Shown here: piece by piece, positions 1 to 14,600 of the stretch
Position numbering within the stretch: the stretch's first letter is position 1
How the letters are laid out: each line of letters opens with the position of its first letter
Source: Lepisosteus oculatus
Lineage: Eukaryota > Chordata > Actinopteri > Semionotiformes > Lepisosteidae
Reading direction: 5' to 3'
Assembly: GCF_040954835.1 (NCBI RefSeq)
Contig: NC_090723.1
Location: forward strand, 3,048,001-3,112,000
Length of the DNA: 64,000 nt
Position numbers and translations under genes: made by a program
The notes under the pieces: model-generated
What the model was told of the DNA's origin: nothing
Database searches by the model: none
What the model saw: only the letters and a program-made list of their open reading frames with translations

Positions 1-1079
1 AGCCATTTCCTGAAAAACTTGGTGAATTTTGCTACAAGGATTTAATTCCTATTTTTTTCATCTCCTTTTTCCAAGTCTTTTATCATCTAGTACTTAATTT
101 TCCTGAAATGTCTTTTTATAAAATTTGTATTGAATTTCATTTGATCTATCCCTCCATTGACTAAACAAGGACTATAACATCTGAGCTCATGCTATCTAGA
201 AATTCTATCTAGAAATATAACCTTTCACCATTCATATAAGTAAAACATGTCCAATAATGTGCCCTAAGGTGTAGAAAGCTCTTGACTCACCCCTACCACA
301 ATTCCAGAGGTTACTGTGATGTGCTTGCTAGTGCAAGCATCACTGATCTGGAAAAAAAGGACTTCAAGCATGTTTTGTTGCATAGAATATGGGTTGGATG
401 TGTAATAGGATATTTACTTTGAAACTCACTGATAAGAACTTCCTCTATTTTGGTTTGAGGTATAAATTCAGTAATCTATACAGTGTATAACTTTCGATTA
501 CATGGGGGTCTAGGCAGGAGTCTTTACTGGACAAAAAGACATTGAATGTCTTACCAGAAGGAAGCTATTAAGGTATTATATCATCAAAAGGGAACTTTTC
601 CCATCTTCACAGTTGATTAAAAAAACATGGAATTTTAAAAGAAATTTATCAACGTCTCCAGCCAGACAACAGGGACTTCATGTTAAATATGGACAGGATA
701 AAAGACAGGAGCTCCTTTATCTTTTATCCTTTATTTGCTCTGCTTACAAGACAGCATTAATGACACAGAATTTGTAGAAGTAGCTCCTTATAAATAAGTC
801 ATACTTCTACCTGCCTTTGTCTTGTATTTCACATGACTTTTGCATTGAGAATAGGGAATGATTGCTGTGCTTGTCATCTGCTATCTGCGGCTTGTTGATG
901 TCAGGCTTATTAAAATACAAGGAGAATGATGGTACTAACTGTACTTTGACTGCTTTTTAGGAGATCTCCATTTGTGTTTTAGCTTATCTTTAGACTTCAT
1001 TTGTGTACTTAGTTATATCCACTGAATACCCCTGTCAGCAAAATAAACGTTTTTTTTTTCATTTTTAATTTAATCGCCA

Positions 1080-2330
1080 TGCCTATCTGTGATCTCTAAT
1101 TGGTTTTTGAACTCACCTCTTAAGCAAGAAGTTCCACAACTGATCGATATACTGTATATATCAAAACATTTAAAGCAGTATTTTTCAGCAATTAATAAAT
1201 CTACTATCGGAATTCCTTGCGTTAACCAATTTTCGATGACATTGATGTATGCCAATGCTAGTGGGAAGAGTGTTGAACATTTTATTAAATTTCAGGAGCT
1301 GTCCAGATGCAGTGCTGAAACTTTTCATGATTTATTAATTTTATATATAGCGTTCTCTCTGTGAACTTGGGCTTAATGCCAACAACATAGGAGGGCAAGC
1401 TTATGATGGAGCTGCATCAATGTCTGGTCACATATCAGATTTATAGAAAAGAGTGACAGAACCATCCTTTTTACAAGGCCAGTTACATACATTTTTGTGC
1501 ACACAATCTAAATTTGATTCTCCTCAACACAGCCTCCTTATGCACTACTATCACACTCAAACTACTTTGCTACTTCTTAACTTTGGGTTTGCCCAGGTAA
1601 AACATTTTAGACGAGGAAGAAAATTCTGAATCATAACACAGAAGTGCATTTCAGACACAAGAGAAGCCTCAGGAAAACAAGCCACAGAAGTCTTGCTGGG
1701 AACTATACTGACAAGACTTAAAATCGCATAGAATCATTGAGCATACAAGCGCATGCAAGCGCAACTCCAAATGCTGTACTGTAGCTGATGCACAGAGTTT
1801 GGTAGCAATATTGGAATTTGTGTTTAAGACCAGTTTCTGGAAGGGAGTTCTGGGGGAAACCTTCACACTATCAAATTGCCTTCAACAGGAGCAGACTAAT
1901 AGCCTTGTGGGGGCCTTAAAAAGTTTGAAAATGGATGATGGTTTTGGAAACTAGGATGGAAGAGTTAAAAAACACTCCTTTTTTGATTAAACTACCACAG
2001 ATTGGATAGCATAATGTGTTCCATGGTTTGATGTTTTTATTACGTTGAAAAATGGATTTGAACAGCACATTGAAGAATGTTTCTCAGACTTCCACAACAT
2101 GACCAATCAATTCCAGGCCCTTTGTCCAAATCACCTTTTTGATCCAAATTCCATCAAGATGCTCAATGGCTTGGCACAGTTTTATTCTGAGAACGTAAAG
2201 GCTGACAATGTGTCTATTGATTACTGTTCCTTCAGAGACATTTACAAAGGCCTATTTCCAGACCAAAGTGAACTTTTCACAGGCCATTATCTATCATAAC
2301 TGCACTGCACAAACACACAGCAGAGCAGGT
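1080..2330 (+). pseudogene. Decayed hAT-type (ZMYM1/DUF4371-like) transposase relic
   Basis: The plus strand reads as a broken hAT-like transposase. In order there is an RNase-H-like stretch with FIKFQELSRCSAE (about 1285-1325), then GGQAYDGAASMSGHIS (about 1393-1440) containing the conserved YDGAASM at 1402-1422. After a frame change comes YIHFCAHNLNLIL (1484-1522), the typical H.LNL segment. Finally an 84-codon piece at 2045-2299 ends in FRDIYKGLFPDQ and resembles the region before the hAT dimerisation domain. Stops (for example TAG at 1444) and frame changes show that it is dead. It lies antisense to asic2 inside intron 1. The family call rests on remembered motifs, not on an alignment. 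Confidence 0.7.
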
Positions 2331-3758
2331 GGAGAACAAAGACGATATTTCACTATCACCATCAGAACTATTTGGAAACTTCATGAAGGTCAGGTTGTGT
2401 ACCTTTAAGTAAAAACATCAGGCAGTTCTTTTATCCCAGTATTGACCATACCCAGATCTGAAGAGACTGGGATACAAGGTGGTACACTAGTTATAATCTC
2501 TCTTCTGAGAGAGGGTGCGATGGTGAGTTGGTGTTAAGAGATCTTTATTCTAATAAAAATACAGGGCACAAAGAAAAATGTCTGAATCTAAAACAGTAAA
2601 AGTTTTTCTTATAATATGTTGCAAAGGCAAAGTTACTCTTGACTTTTCAGGATGATGAAGAAATAATACTTTATTTTAAACATTTCTTCCACAGTTAATT
2701 CATGCCAGTGGGCACAGATAAAGTCCATCTCTTGTACAGCTTGTATAGACCACTGACAGTGTGTGTGGGAGTGCTGTTGTGAAGTGTGGGTGTGAGCCTG
2801 GCTGTGGGTGTGAGTAGGTGGAAGGCCATTTGCAAGTTGTAATATCTATAATTATTATTATTTTTTTAATTTCGAGTAAAATCATCAATAATACCAAAAC
2901 ACTTGATTTCCATTTGTAGGTGTCCCTAATACATAGCCTACATAGATAAATTGTGGATAAATCTAACAAGTTTTAATTTTAAAACATTGCCACTTATAGT
3001 ACTGCACAAAAGACTGGCAACATTCACTGTACTTGCAAGATGTTCTAAAAACTAGTTATGTTGCATCTTTCAACAAATAAGAATGTCCATTTTTATAGCA
3101 TAGGAGAATGGGCATTTTTTACTTAGAAATGTAACAGTCCCTGGAAAAGGTTGTGAAGTACTACTGTGGAGGTGTCAAACTGCTGGAGATATAATACAAG
3201 GGCACAGATACTTTATAAGAAACATATGAAACCAAAATCCAAATTGTTCTATTCCTATCCTATTCCTATTCCTTCTTATGCTTGCACATGAGCATTGGGC
3301 TCGTGCTATAGGTGGATATGTTTCACTATTTGTAGAGACCTATTTTTCAGTCTTTGGATTGATTCTTTTTACACAAATGTTTACTTCCCTAAAATAAATT
3401 ATTATTCACCCTTTAATTTTGCGTTTATCTTAAGGTGTGGTGGATGGAATAGTTGAAGCTGAAAATAGGATGGAACAGATTTTTATAAGACAGACAGGAA
3501 AAGGTCACCTGATCCATAGAGACCTGTCCCTTTGACAGCTTCTCGGCATCTCTTCAGCACCAAGTGTATCAGAAATGACCATGTGACTTTGTATCTCACT
3601 CACCATACCCACAACACTCTTTTGTGATGTACGACATACACATCTCTCAGAGCTACAAAATCCATTTTCGAATTTCATCTTATGACATCAGCGTTTACAT
3701 GAACGCTAGAAGTTGTGCCTCTGTGGGTTTGAAATTGCATTTGGTCTGAAAAAATATC

Positions 3759-4004
3759 GAGGCGGCACAGTGGGGCAGGGGTTAGCATTGGTGCCCCACA
3801 ACCCTGGGGGACTTGGGTTTGATTCTGGACCTGGGCTGCTGTCTGCATGGAGTTCGTATGTTCTACTCATGTTTATTTGGTGGGGGGGGTCCAGTTTCCT
3901 CCCCTGGTGTCGCATTCAGATGTTATCTGGCCTCCTTGGGTTAGCCTTCGGCTCCTCCACTACCCTGTATTAGATCATGTGGTTACAAAATGGATGGATG
4001 GGTG
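3759..4004 (+). mobile_element. tRNA-type fish SINE with (TGGA)n tail
   Basis: It begins with GGCGGCACAGTGG and GGGTTAGCATTGG, which resemble the A box of the widespread fish tRNA-derived SINE. GGGTTTGATTCTGG follows as a B-box-like element, then the body landmarks GTCTGCATGGAGTTCGTATG and CAGTTTCCTCCCC. It ends in the repeat tail TGGATGGATGG. This copy is nearly full length but internally shortened before the tail. It is the best-preserved copy in the asic2 intron. Confidence 0.75.
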
Positions 4005-7000
4005 AACAAACGTTCCTTTAAATCCAAAACACATTTTTGGCATAAATTTCATAAAGTGGCTGTGAAAGACTATTTCACATATAGAGTGTTGTTAGGCGTG
4101 CTTGAGGACTCTACAGTCAGGAAAAACCCTTTGCATCTTTTAAAAAAAATGTGGAATCACCAAATATTTTCTATTTTATACCCTCTCAATTTGGACTTGA
4201 CATACTGCTACAACCTCTGCAGTTAATGATGTCAATGCAGACCTGAGCACATAGTATCCCAAAATGCCCACCTGTCAGAGCCCTTTATCATTAGACTTAA
4301 CATGAGTCACATTAACGCTTAGCAGTCCTGTTAATGTACAGTGTCATGATCTGATTACAAAGTCATGTGCAGAAAGGAAAGTCTTTAATATTACCTACAG
4401 CCTTACATAGCCAACTCTAGCATGCAAGATTGCTGTTGACTTTCATTTCTCTTTGAGTTAAGGTCCTTTGCCCATTACTGAATTAACATTAAAAGAGCAG
4501 GGTAAATGTACCCAATATATTAAAGAAATGCTTTTGCTCTTTAAAGGTCTGCATGCCTCTGAAGCAGTTATTTATATTTTAAATAAGATTTTTCATAGAT
4601 ATTTTTAAATTAGATTAGTTTCTATTTTTTTTACTGTGCTCGTTAACATTTATGTTCTGATTACCATCTGTCTAATATTTTGATTAGTGTTTTGCCTCTT
4701 TAACCACAATGTTTGTTGTAGTCTGTCTGATACTAACCCCTGTGCTGGTTTCCCACACCAGGCTGAGGTATCAGGTAATTAGCTACCCTAAATCAGCTTT
4801 GATACAGTATGGGGTTCTCCTGGCTGCAGGAAGAAAGGTCTTCTATATAAACAAACTCTCTTTAGGATGAGATGGACTGGTGTTATTCTGAACGTTCTCT
4901 GAAAACACACGTATTTCACCAGCTCTTGAAAACACCAGCACAGAAAGATCAATGAAAGCAGAGGGTGGAAGAGAGACTTTTAAAGCACAGCACGAGGGCG
5001 AGGGAAAGTGATTGTGCAGACTAGACACCTGAAAGCATCTGGCTGCATTTGGTCTGTGAACAAGACAGGTGCTAATGCATTATTCTAACATTGTAATGTA
5101 TTTGTTTTCTGTAGTCTGTAATAATACTTTTTTTTGTTCATTGTGTCCTGAATTCAGAACATGAACGGAGAAATACAAATGAAAGTGCAAGGGAGTTAAA
5201 TTTCTCTCATGTTAATACTGAAGTTGTAATGACAATAGACGATCGACATTTTGAGTACTGTACCTGCTAGCATGAGAAAACACGACAGCAATTTGTATAT
5301 TTGGGTCTCAGAACAAAAAACAAAACTTTTTAATGTTTTAGTTAATAACATGTATTACATTAAAGGTATTAAATGTTCCCACATGGTTAAGCCATTGTCC
5401 CTAATCGCATATGAATAATTAAAAGTAGGGGTCAGAGATGAAAACATAATTACGGATAGCATACTGTTATTATCTTAATGGATGTGCAAATGCAAAGCTG
5501 ATTAAAATCTGTAGGTTATGTATTTATTTTCTGAATAAAGAGACCTGGCACACCTTTGTGTGTAGACAGCATTTTCTATCCGATACAGTAAATGTGATCA
5601 TGAATCAGACTTTCCTGGAGAGAGGAAATTATATCTGTATTTGAAATAGGAAACAATATTTAAGATGCAAAATCACAGAATTCTGTACTGTATTCAAAAT
5701 TTCAGACCACTTTATAAATCAATATACAGTATAAGGCAATTTTAACAATTTTAAAGCCCTAAATAAAAATATTAGTATGCAATGATTTGCTGTCAAGCAG
5801 AACATAAAAGGGCTGAAGTACTACTATTTCACGTCAGTTAATCATGTCAACATGGCAGAATTTGTAGTATCATTTCACGTGTTATTCATGTTCACTATCA
5901 AACTCCTAGATTCCACCTGAGAAAAGCATGAAAAAAGAACATATAACATATTATAACACAAGAAGGTTAGAGGTTGGAAATGAGAGGAGCCCACTGAGCC
6001 CATCTTGAACACTTGTTTTCATGCAGCACAATGATCCAATTTAAAACCATGCTACTGTTTCTTCCAGGATCCAATAGAGTCTTCTTCAACAATGTTGCTA
6101 GGAAACTTGATCCAGATACTCTAGAAACAAATACTTCTTCATTTCTCTCCTAAATTCTCCTGATTCTGATGTACAGTCGTTTCCCTTCGTTGTCCAATAT
6201 ACAGTAGGAACTATGAGTATTTACAACACTCTGATGCCCAAGATTGACCAAGATAGCACAGGAGCAGCTATACAGTAAACTAGAGATTAAATTATTTTGT
6301 GAGGTCTTGGCTCCAAACAACCCCTTTATCTTCAAGAAATGTCTTCACAGAGGCATGAAAAGAATGGATAACAGTAGGTTTCCATAAGCTTTTATAAGAA
6401 GCAACTGCTTTTCTAATCAGTTAGTTCTAACATACACAATAATTAAAGCTAAACTTTCCTGCTCATGAGAAAAGTCTGTACATGAGAATTCAAGACTTGT
6501 TCTTCCTTTCTTTAAGTTAACTTTTTTTGTTGAAAATGCAGTCAATGCTGTCAAGAGACTCTGAGACAATTTTCCAGCAGCAAAACGTAAATCAGCACTA
6601 ACCGATGTCAAAGAGCTGAATCAAAAGTGATTAAATTTGTAATACATGCTTCTTTACAAAAACATGATTCAATAGCAAAATTCTAGTGGCATTTTGGCCA
6701 TTTCTTTAAACTAACAGTTAATCATGATAGATGTGTACTTGACAGCACAAAAGTTTCCTTTCAGGTTTATGGATATGTAGAAAGCACCAAATGATGTTAA
6801 TAACTAGGAACACATGATAATGAGTCACTTATATATAATTAGTAAATATGATGTATCTATAACAATGATTCACATTTGCTGCTCATATGTATCTTACTTT
6901 GATTTGTTGGGATAATATTTCTGAGGAATTAAAGTGAATTAAAGATTTCGAAGTGAGAAACCTTTTTTCTTCTCTGCCACACTAGGGAGTATTAATAAAT

Positions 7001-7252
7001 GTCACAGTGTCATTGTACTAAATACAATAAATAAATAAAAAATTTTGGTAACATTGTTTACCAATCTAAAAAAACTACCTTTTCAGCTCATTTTGTAAAA
7101 TTTGATATTTTCTTTTTCTGTTTTAAAAAATGGAGGGGAGGGGTAAAATTTAGGTGATGTAAAAGATCATTTTGCAACAAAGTTGCAAGAAAAAGATAAT
7201 ATTTTAGTGAAAGTAAACAACAACAAAGCAACAAAAGCCGACACATACTGTG

Positions 7253-7290
7253 GCTCTGAAGAAGCCTCTGGAGCTGAAAAGCCTGAATGC
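7253..7290 (+). repeat. Possible degenerate Penelope-like tail
   Basis: CTCTGAAGAAGCCTCTGG followed by GCTGAAAAGCCTGAATGC looks like a decayed version of the element end seen much better at 28610-28690 (CTGAAGAAGGCTCC then GCCGAAACG). The match is short and could be chance. Confidence 0.25.
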
Positions 7291-10200
7291 TTAATGAATG
7301 GTGATGTATGATTTATGAAAGTTTTAACAGATTTATATAACTGCAAAATATTATAATTAAAATGGAAATGAGAGAGAGGGTATTCTGCTCTCTAGATCAG
7401 CTCAATCTATTCCAATTTAATTGTTCAAATGTGGGTAAATTAAATGTGCTTAGCCAGAGCACAAGTCTTCTCCACAAGAACATTATGAAGTGTTTTTTTA
7501 CAGTCCAGACAATAGCTCAGAATAGCTTAGAAAAATGAACAAAATATGTGGCATAAATTCCATCCACAGTCCTTGGTGTTTTCCTCCAGATATTATTTTA
7601 AACATACAAACTGAGTAACTCATAACTCTGAGTGCTGCCAGTATGCATCTTTGGCCTAATAGGGTCATTTGAGCTGCAATAAATACCAAGAATATCATTT
7701 AGAAATTGACCTGTCAGTTGAACCCTATAAGATGAGATAGAAATGTTTTTAGTATATTTTGTATGTTTTTATATTATTACATTTTATGTGTTTTCTATTT
7801 TATTTTTTTTTAGAGAATAGAGAATTTGTGTTTCACCATTGGCCACCTTGCATGTTAGACTGAAGGTTTTTCATGTTGGCAGGTGATGTTTGTGTGAAGC
7901 AAATACTTTGTTTCCTAAATTTGTACACTTGCATACAGTATTTCATTCTGAGACTTGTAGATCTAATTTCTCAGACTGATATAATTGTAAGGATAAGGAA
8001 TAGTAAATAGATCCCTGCACATTATATAACAAAAGCTGTGATCTTTGACCATTTTGTCAACTCACTTGTGATTTCAGGTGCAAGGAATTGCATTTTCTTC
8101 AGAAACGTTTCATGGAGAAGTTGGTAATAATGATGGAAGTGCTAGTGTAGTTCAATTTATATTTCATTTTGTGGCACAATATCTTCAGCTATAGGACTCC
8201 AGTAATCCACAATGCAGTCAAAGGCATAGTTTATATTCTGGACTAAAGTTCTTGTGCATCTTCAGATGATTTCAGTTCAGAATGAATTTCTTTCCCTGAA
8301 ACATCAAACACTGGCTTTAATAGCTTATAGGTAATTACCTGTAAAAACATGCTAAAATCGTGTAGTTAGAGCTACTGTAATTTAAAAACTGTAATTTAAA
8401 TTTTTTATAATAGGAAAAATTATTGTAGCCACCCAAACTTTCCTTTTTCCTATAATTACAGTTTCAGTCTGCATGTTCAATCAACAAAAGATCGTCAAAA
8501 TATAATTCTCACACTTGCTATATTTTGTATTTACTTTTCAAATGATGTTACAATCAAAGCAAGGCTTTCAAAAAGACAGCTTAATATCACTTGTCTGCTG
8601 AAGCTTGAGGGCATTTTAATTGATGGCTAGCACACAACCTCTCTAAGGAAATGCATAAGCTAGTAGAGAACTCACTGAATCACTAAAGCAATTGATTCTG
8701 CTAAATCACAAATGATTGTGTCATGTCATGTGTCAGCAGGTCTTTTGTGTCATTGGTGTGGCAATGGAAAAAAGAAAAAAGGTTAAGAGAGATTGTATTT
8801 AAGCTGATCCCTTGGTTGCAGTGTTCTCAAGTTATACAGTTTACCTTTTTTGTAAGAGATAATTTCAAAATATAGGTGTTATTTTATGTCATTCCACCTT
8901 CTGCTTCTGCAGTCTCTTGGAATATTCCCTCAAGATGTTTTGGAATTTGAAATGCTCAGTGAAATAAGATGTTTTTCAACCCAGTCACAAAATCATTATC
9001 CCTGGTAATTGTCCATGTTTCGTAGTCTAGTTCAACAGTTTTAAAGTACTGATACGAAGGATCCAGGATGGTATGACAATTATTAACCAAGATTGTTAGA
9101 AATGCACAAGAGCAATCTGCTAGCGTCCCCTAGATCATATTGTGACTGGTAAGTAAAGCAAATCATAATCACAGATATTTCATTACAGCTCAATCTTAAA
9201 AGATTAAAAAATCACCACTTCAGTTGTGAGATGAGGAACTGGGTCATAGCCAATCCAGAAATCTCCTACTTCTAATCTTTTCCACTTAGAGTCGTAGTTG
9301 TGTTAAAAGCAGAAAATCAATGACCCTCGCATTTCATCTAAAACATCTGGAGCGTATAATGGAATTTCACAACCCTTTATTTCACTACACAAAGAGTAAT
9401 CTGGGGAAATTAAGGAACGTATCTTTCAGTGAAATGCTAACAGAAGTGACGCAAAACTTGAAGTACTGCAGCCCAAATGGAGCAATCCAGGAACAAACAA
9501 AAATACGGAAAGTTTTTCTTTTTTCCTGCTCGGGTGGAAAAATAAAAATAATCAGATAAAAATGTACGTTATTTCAAGTGAACAATCCAATGAGGTTTAC
9601 ATACAATCACGATTAATTCAATCACCTGAATTCGCTGACATGCAGTATATTATTATTTTCTAAATATTTGACCAGGAATGAACCCTACTGAAATAAAAAT
9701 CATTTCCAAGGATGTCTGTAGGGAAATAGCATTGTACGTAGCAGTAAATATTGCAAAGGAGCACCAGAGCATAACAAATTCAATAAACAAGAGGAAACCA
9801 TCCTCCCTATCTTTCTTCTCCAGCTCCTAATTAGCATACTATGAAATTCATCAAGCTGTTCCTAAAAGTATCCAGGAGAATGCAATTCCATGGCATAGCT
9901 TGGTTTGGACGTTTCAAACAGCCAATTCCCCTTGTGTAAAACCATGCTTTTTATGCTTATTCCTATATACTTGTACCTGATTTCCATATTTTGCTTTCTC
10001 ATCCTGGCTGCAGGTGGGATAATTTATTCTTAAGAGGAATTTCTACCCCCAGCTTAAACAGAAAAAGAAAAAACATTCCATACTTCTTGTGATATGTGCA
10101 GATATACACTACTATAGCTCATAATGGCAAAAGAGATTGCTTGAAAGATGTTCATTCATCTCCAGTTATGACATATAACATTGATTAAGTTCAATCTGGA

Positions 10201-10559
10201 AAGCACACTTGGAAGCATTATGTAAATCACAATATATCAAACCTAAGGGACCCTGGAATCTTTGGATATTTATTCCTGTTTAATCTCTCATTAATTTAGT
10301 CTTTAAAAGATTAAAAATACAGAACCTATAAAACTTTCTGAGGCCTAAAGAGAAGGGTTACATTTGTCCAGTTAATTAAATAATTATGCCAATTAGGCAA
10401 CAGAAAGCTCTTATGGACCAAATGGTAAATTATTGCTGTAGGGATGATGGATTGTGCAGTAATGTATTTTTTAATTCCTTCACAAAACGTACCCTGCATT
10501 TGTAATTCTATCCTGCCAGGTGGGCAGTCTGCCATGTAAACATCAAGTCCTTATACTAG

Positions 10560-11660
10560 AACAGTAGTTTTTTAACCTGTGGTATGTGGGACAGTGGAAG
10601 AAAATAATACATCAGTGGTCCATTGTTATTTGCAATGGCATTTGCCTGAAAAGCATCTTTTTCTGAATTTAAACAGATGATGTCAATTTGAACTGGCTAT
10701 GACATAGTGACAGTTATAACAGATGGCTGTGTGTGAAAGCCACCACCTTGGCTCAAACCCAGGCCCTGTGGTGTGACCTTGAGCCATGATGCCTGTTAAT
10801 TGGGAAAACCTGCAGAACCAGAGCACAGCTGGTCTGAGTGAGTAATTGGCACTCAGTGGGAATAAGATTCCACATGAGGGAAAGGAGCTGTTAGGATAGG
10901 CTCTGCATGGAATTAGCCACACCTCTGGGCTGCTTAAGAGGGAAGTGTTTCGGTCTGGGTCCAAAGATACAAGATTAGAGTTCCAGTGCTTGCTGTAGAG
11001 AGCTTACCAATAATGTTCATAAAACAAACTGGCTGCTTTGGGTCTGGGAAGAAAGAGTTGAATACAGAGAGGTGTCCCTGGACAAACAGGATCAGCTAGC
11101 ATCGTTAGTAAGCAAGATAGTTAGTAGTTGTTAGTGAAGATCTGGGGCTTGGTAAACAGTAGGAGCGAAAATGTCAGTTGACACAGTTGCCTTGGTGAAC
11201 ATTTTGTTTGGACAAAAGAATCAATCAAGATGACATCTAGAGTTGAATGTAGTGGGGGGGGGGAATGAGACTGAAGAGGACTGTGTAGTCTTCCCTCAGA
11301 GGAACACCATGAAAGAGATAAGACCCTACAGATGTAAGAGAGACCACCCACTTAAAACAAAAAGCTAAGGATTGATTAATTTAAGGCATGTGTGTGCAAG
11401 CACCACAGGTTGTCACAGTAAGTGATTAGTGAAGATTGGAAAATTTAGTGACTGGATTGGATGCTTCTGTGCTTGATGTTGAATGAAGACAGGGAGGAGT
11501 TACTGAGAAAATCCAATGATTTTGATGAATATGTGTGCAAGGAGAGCCAAGCCTAAACCAGGATCTGGTTAGGAGTTTGAAAGAATGGGACCTTAATAAA
11601 AGAAACCACCTAAAACTGAGGAAAAACTAGTGGTATGCTGGCAGTCATGGATTGTCCTGG
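10560..11660. repeat. Possible LTR-type repeat block
   Basis: Base composition rises above the AT-rich intron. Phrases such as ATTAGCCACACCTCTGGGC followed by TGCTTAAGAGGGAAGTG are of a kind I associate with fish LTR retrotransposon ends. No open gag or pol frame, primer-binding site or second LTR copy is visible. The family is not identified; it could equally be an unrelated repeat. Confidence 0.3.
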
Positions 11661-14600
11661 GGTTTTTCATACTCATTTTATATTGCATCTTATTGCTTGT
11701 TGCTAGCCACAGCTCTCACTCAATTTGAAATCAGGGACTTTTCTTTTTTCCTCAAAGTCATACTACAGTAATTAGGCTGTACACTACAGAACACATTTTC
11801 ATATAAAGGAATGAAATGCCCAAGGTCAAGTTTCTGATGAAACTCCACTGTAGTGTTGTTCTTGAATAAGGGATTAGGACACTTTGATCATATAAATGGT
11901 TACAACATTGGAAGATTTTCAGCGTTAAGATGAGTTCTGGAAGATGAGGTTTTAAAGTACCACTTGATACCCTGTCTCCGAGGTTACATCACCTTTTAAC
12001 ACCGCAATGAAGCAAGTATGTTTCTTAACATATTTAAATATTCCTAGGAAATGCTGGAGCTTATAACTGTGGACCTATTTTAACTCACTTCTGACTAACA
12101 GGGAGAGAATTTAATTCACTAACCAACCTAATTAGTTTAAAAGGTATGAGCACAGTATTTTCAGTACTATGGGATTTTACTGGAATGTAATAATAGATAG
12201 CAGACCTATTAGCTCCCCACAATGAATTCTAAAGAAGCAATAAAACACAGAGACCTATTGACAGAATCCACCCACCTCAATTAGATTTCTGTTTTAGTAA
12301 AACAACACCCAGTTTAATAAAACTGCAAGCAAGCAATATTCTAGCAATAGAGCCCTTACAGTAATCAGCATCACAAATCATAGTGCCAGGTGTTTTAATG
12401 TCACATGCCAGTTATGAGGTAATCCTGCTATAGTAGTGTCAAGAAGGAACTTCTTCTGAAAGAGCCATTATCATTGTATAATCTTAATCCTAATTTTAAT
12501 ATGTAGTATCATGTCATTCATTATCAAGCATCTGAAGATTGGACCACACATTCGTGAATTTGCTAAACCTATCTACAGGATATGATAAAGCCAATACATT
12601 ATAATGTTAATGTAACATTAAATACACACCTTGTACATTTTTAACATGTATTGAGCTTTATAATATATATAGCTCTATTTACAGTATGAAAATATACTTC
12701 TGAAGTATATGAAGTATGAATACCTTCTAATCATATCTTATCACAGTCAAAAACTGAAGAGTGTTGTCAAGGTAATTGAATACCAGTCTTCAAAAGCCTA
12801 GGGCCCTGGGCCAGGAGAAGAGTAAAAGACAAGCTGTGCCCTTAATATCAAACATGATATCAAGCATCTGAAGAATGGAAGGGTACCAGGAGATCACAGC
12901 ATATCAATTTATATATAAACAGAAGAATGATATAAAATAGCTGCTCTTTACCTATTCTGTAGATCATTTTCTAAACCTACACACAATACTCACAACTTAT
13001 CTTTGTGCAAACAAAGAAGCAGGATATGGAAGCAGATTTAGCATCATCGACCACCTTTCGGAAGTAGGATGAACTAATCAAAACATTTGTTTCCGAAACT
13101 CCATAGAAACTGTATTGTGTTCCATATGATAAAGCCATTGATGCTGTGTAATCTCTGTTTCGTAACCAATCCAATGAGAAAATCTACAGTAATTTAATAA
13201 ACTCAATTTTTCTGAAACTGTAATAAAGAATGAGAAAATCAGCTCTGAGCTACATGTCCACTAAGGTGATAAAACACCTTCAAAATTTTACAATCATTTT
13301 GTAAGAGGTTTTCAAGACAATAGATTAGGAAGAAAAAGGACTGAAAATTAATGAAGCCTGATTAAATTACCTTCGACTCATGACAGCATCATTATATTTG
13401 TGCAAAACCCTGAACAATTCAATTGGAAGAACCGCATGAATCAATGAATATCCGAATAAATCTGGTACTGAAGTCTTGTTCCAGATTTAAAATGAATACC
13501 ATTAATTCTAAATAGCAATCTGGAATCTTTTTTACTACAATAACTGACATTTTGGTAAACAATGATTCTTCCCAAGTGTCATCTTGGCACCAAAACTATA
13601 TTTTATAAATGTATACAAGACCAGAAATGGTTCATTGATTGAAAGCCTTTTTCTCCAAGGGCAGGTTGATCTGTGTGGTCCAGATGTTGCCGTTTTAGCC
13701 TGTGTCATGTCACTAGCTGACTAGTGTATCACAATTAGCACATTCATCCTGGAGGTGTTGGGAGAGCCCCTTTCAAGACTCTAGGCAAACCACGGAGACA
13801 TTTTAATGTTATTTTCTCTGGCAACTACTATTACCATTAGAGCAACACATTATTGTGCTTGATGGAACTGCAGGCTCTCATCTTAAACCTCGTATTTAAT
13901 GCGATTACACAACTATTTCATTTTGTATGTGCTTTCTTTTGTATAAACTGTATTCAATGACTGTTCTTAAAGACTTGACGTGACTGTAAATTTCAATGTT
14001 AGATTCTAGGCACTTCAGATAAAGGAAATCAACTCCGGTAACTCAATCAGTCAGAGTTCAAAACTAAAAAAAGCCAACATAGCCTGTTAAACATGACTAT
14101 GGAGAGGAAAAGCATCAGGAGAAAGCCACACGTATTATTTGTGTTTATCTGCAGGTCCACCTGCATGGCTCACCACAGCCAAATCTCCTGAATGGCCAAG
14201 AGAACTACTCTCCCCTTAATTTTTTTTCAAACTAGTAGTTTAACAATGCAGATCTGAATTCACAAATTGTATAACAATGCTCCTTGATTGCTCATTAGTT
14301 TGTATTGTGTCTTTAAACATCACATGCTAATAAACATACTGTAATAATAGAAGTAATAGGATTGGTAATAGAAATGTGTTTCTGTTTCCTATCGCCATGT
14401 CCATTTAAAGGTATTAGAATCTCTCTTGATGGGTTTAAATGTCTTATGAGTCCTTTCATTTCAAAAACAGTGTGTGGTGTAGGAAAGGACTATACATTTG
14501 TTGTAATACTTTATTGATCATAAAGTTATTTATATCAGAGGGTGTGCACCAGCTTTATTTACAGTCTGGAGCCACACCTCTCCATGACTATATCACAATA

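Noticed and set aside
3553-3573. Possible REST/RE1 site (TTCAGCACCAAG)
   Set aside because: Only the left half-site matches; the right half (GGACAG-type) is absent.
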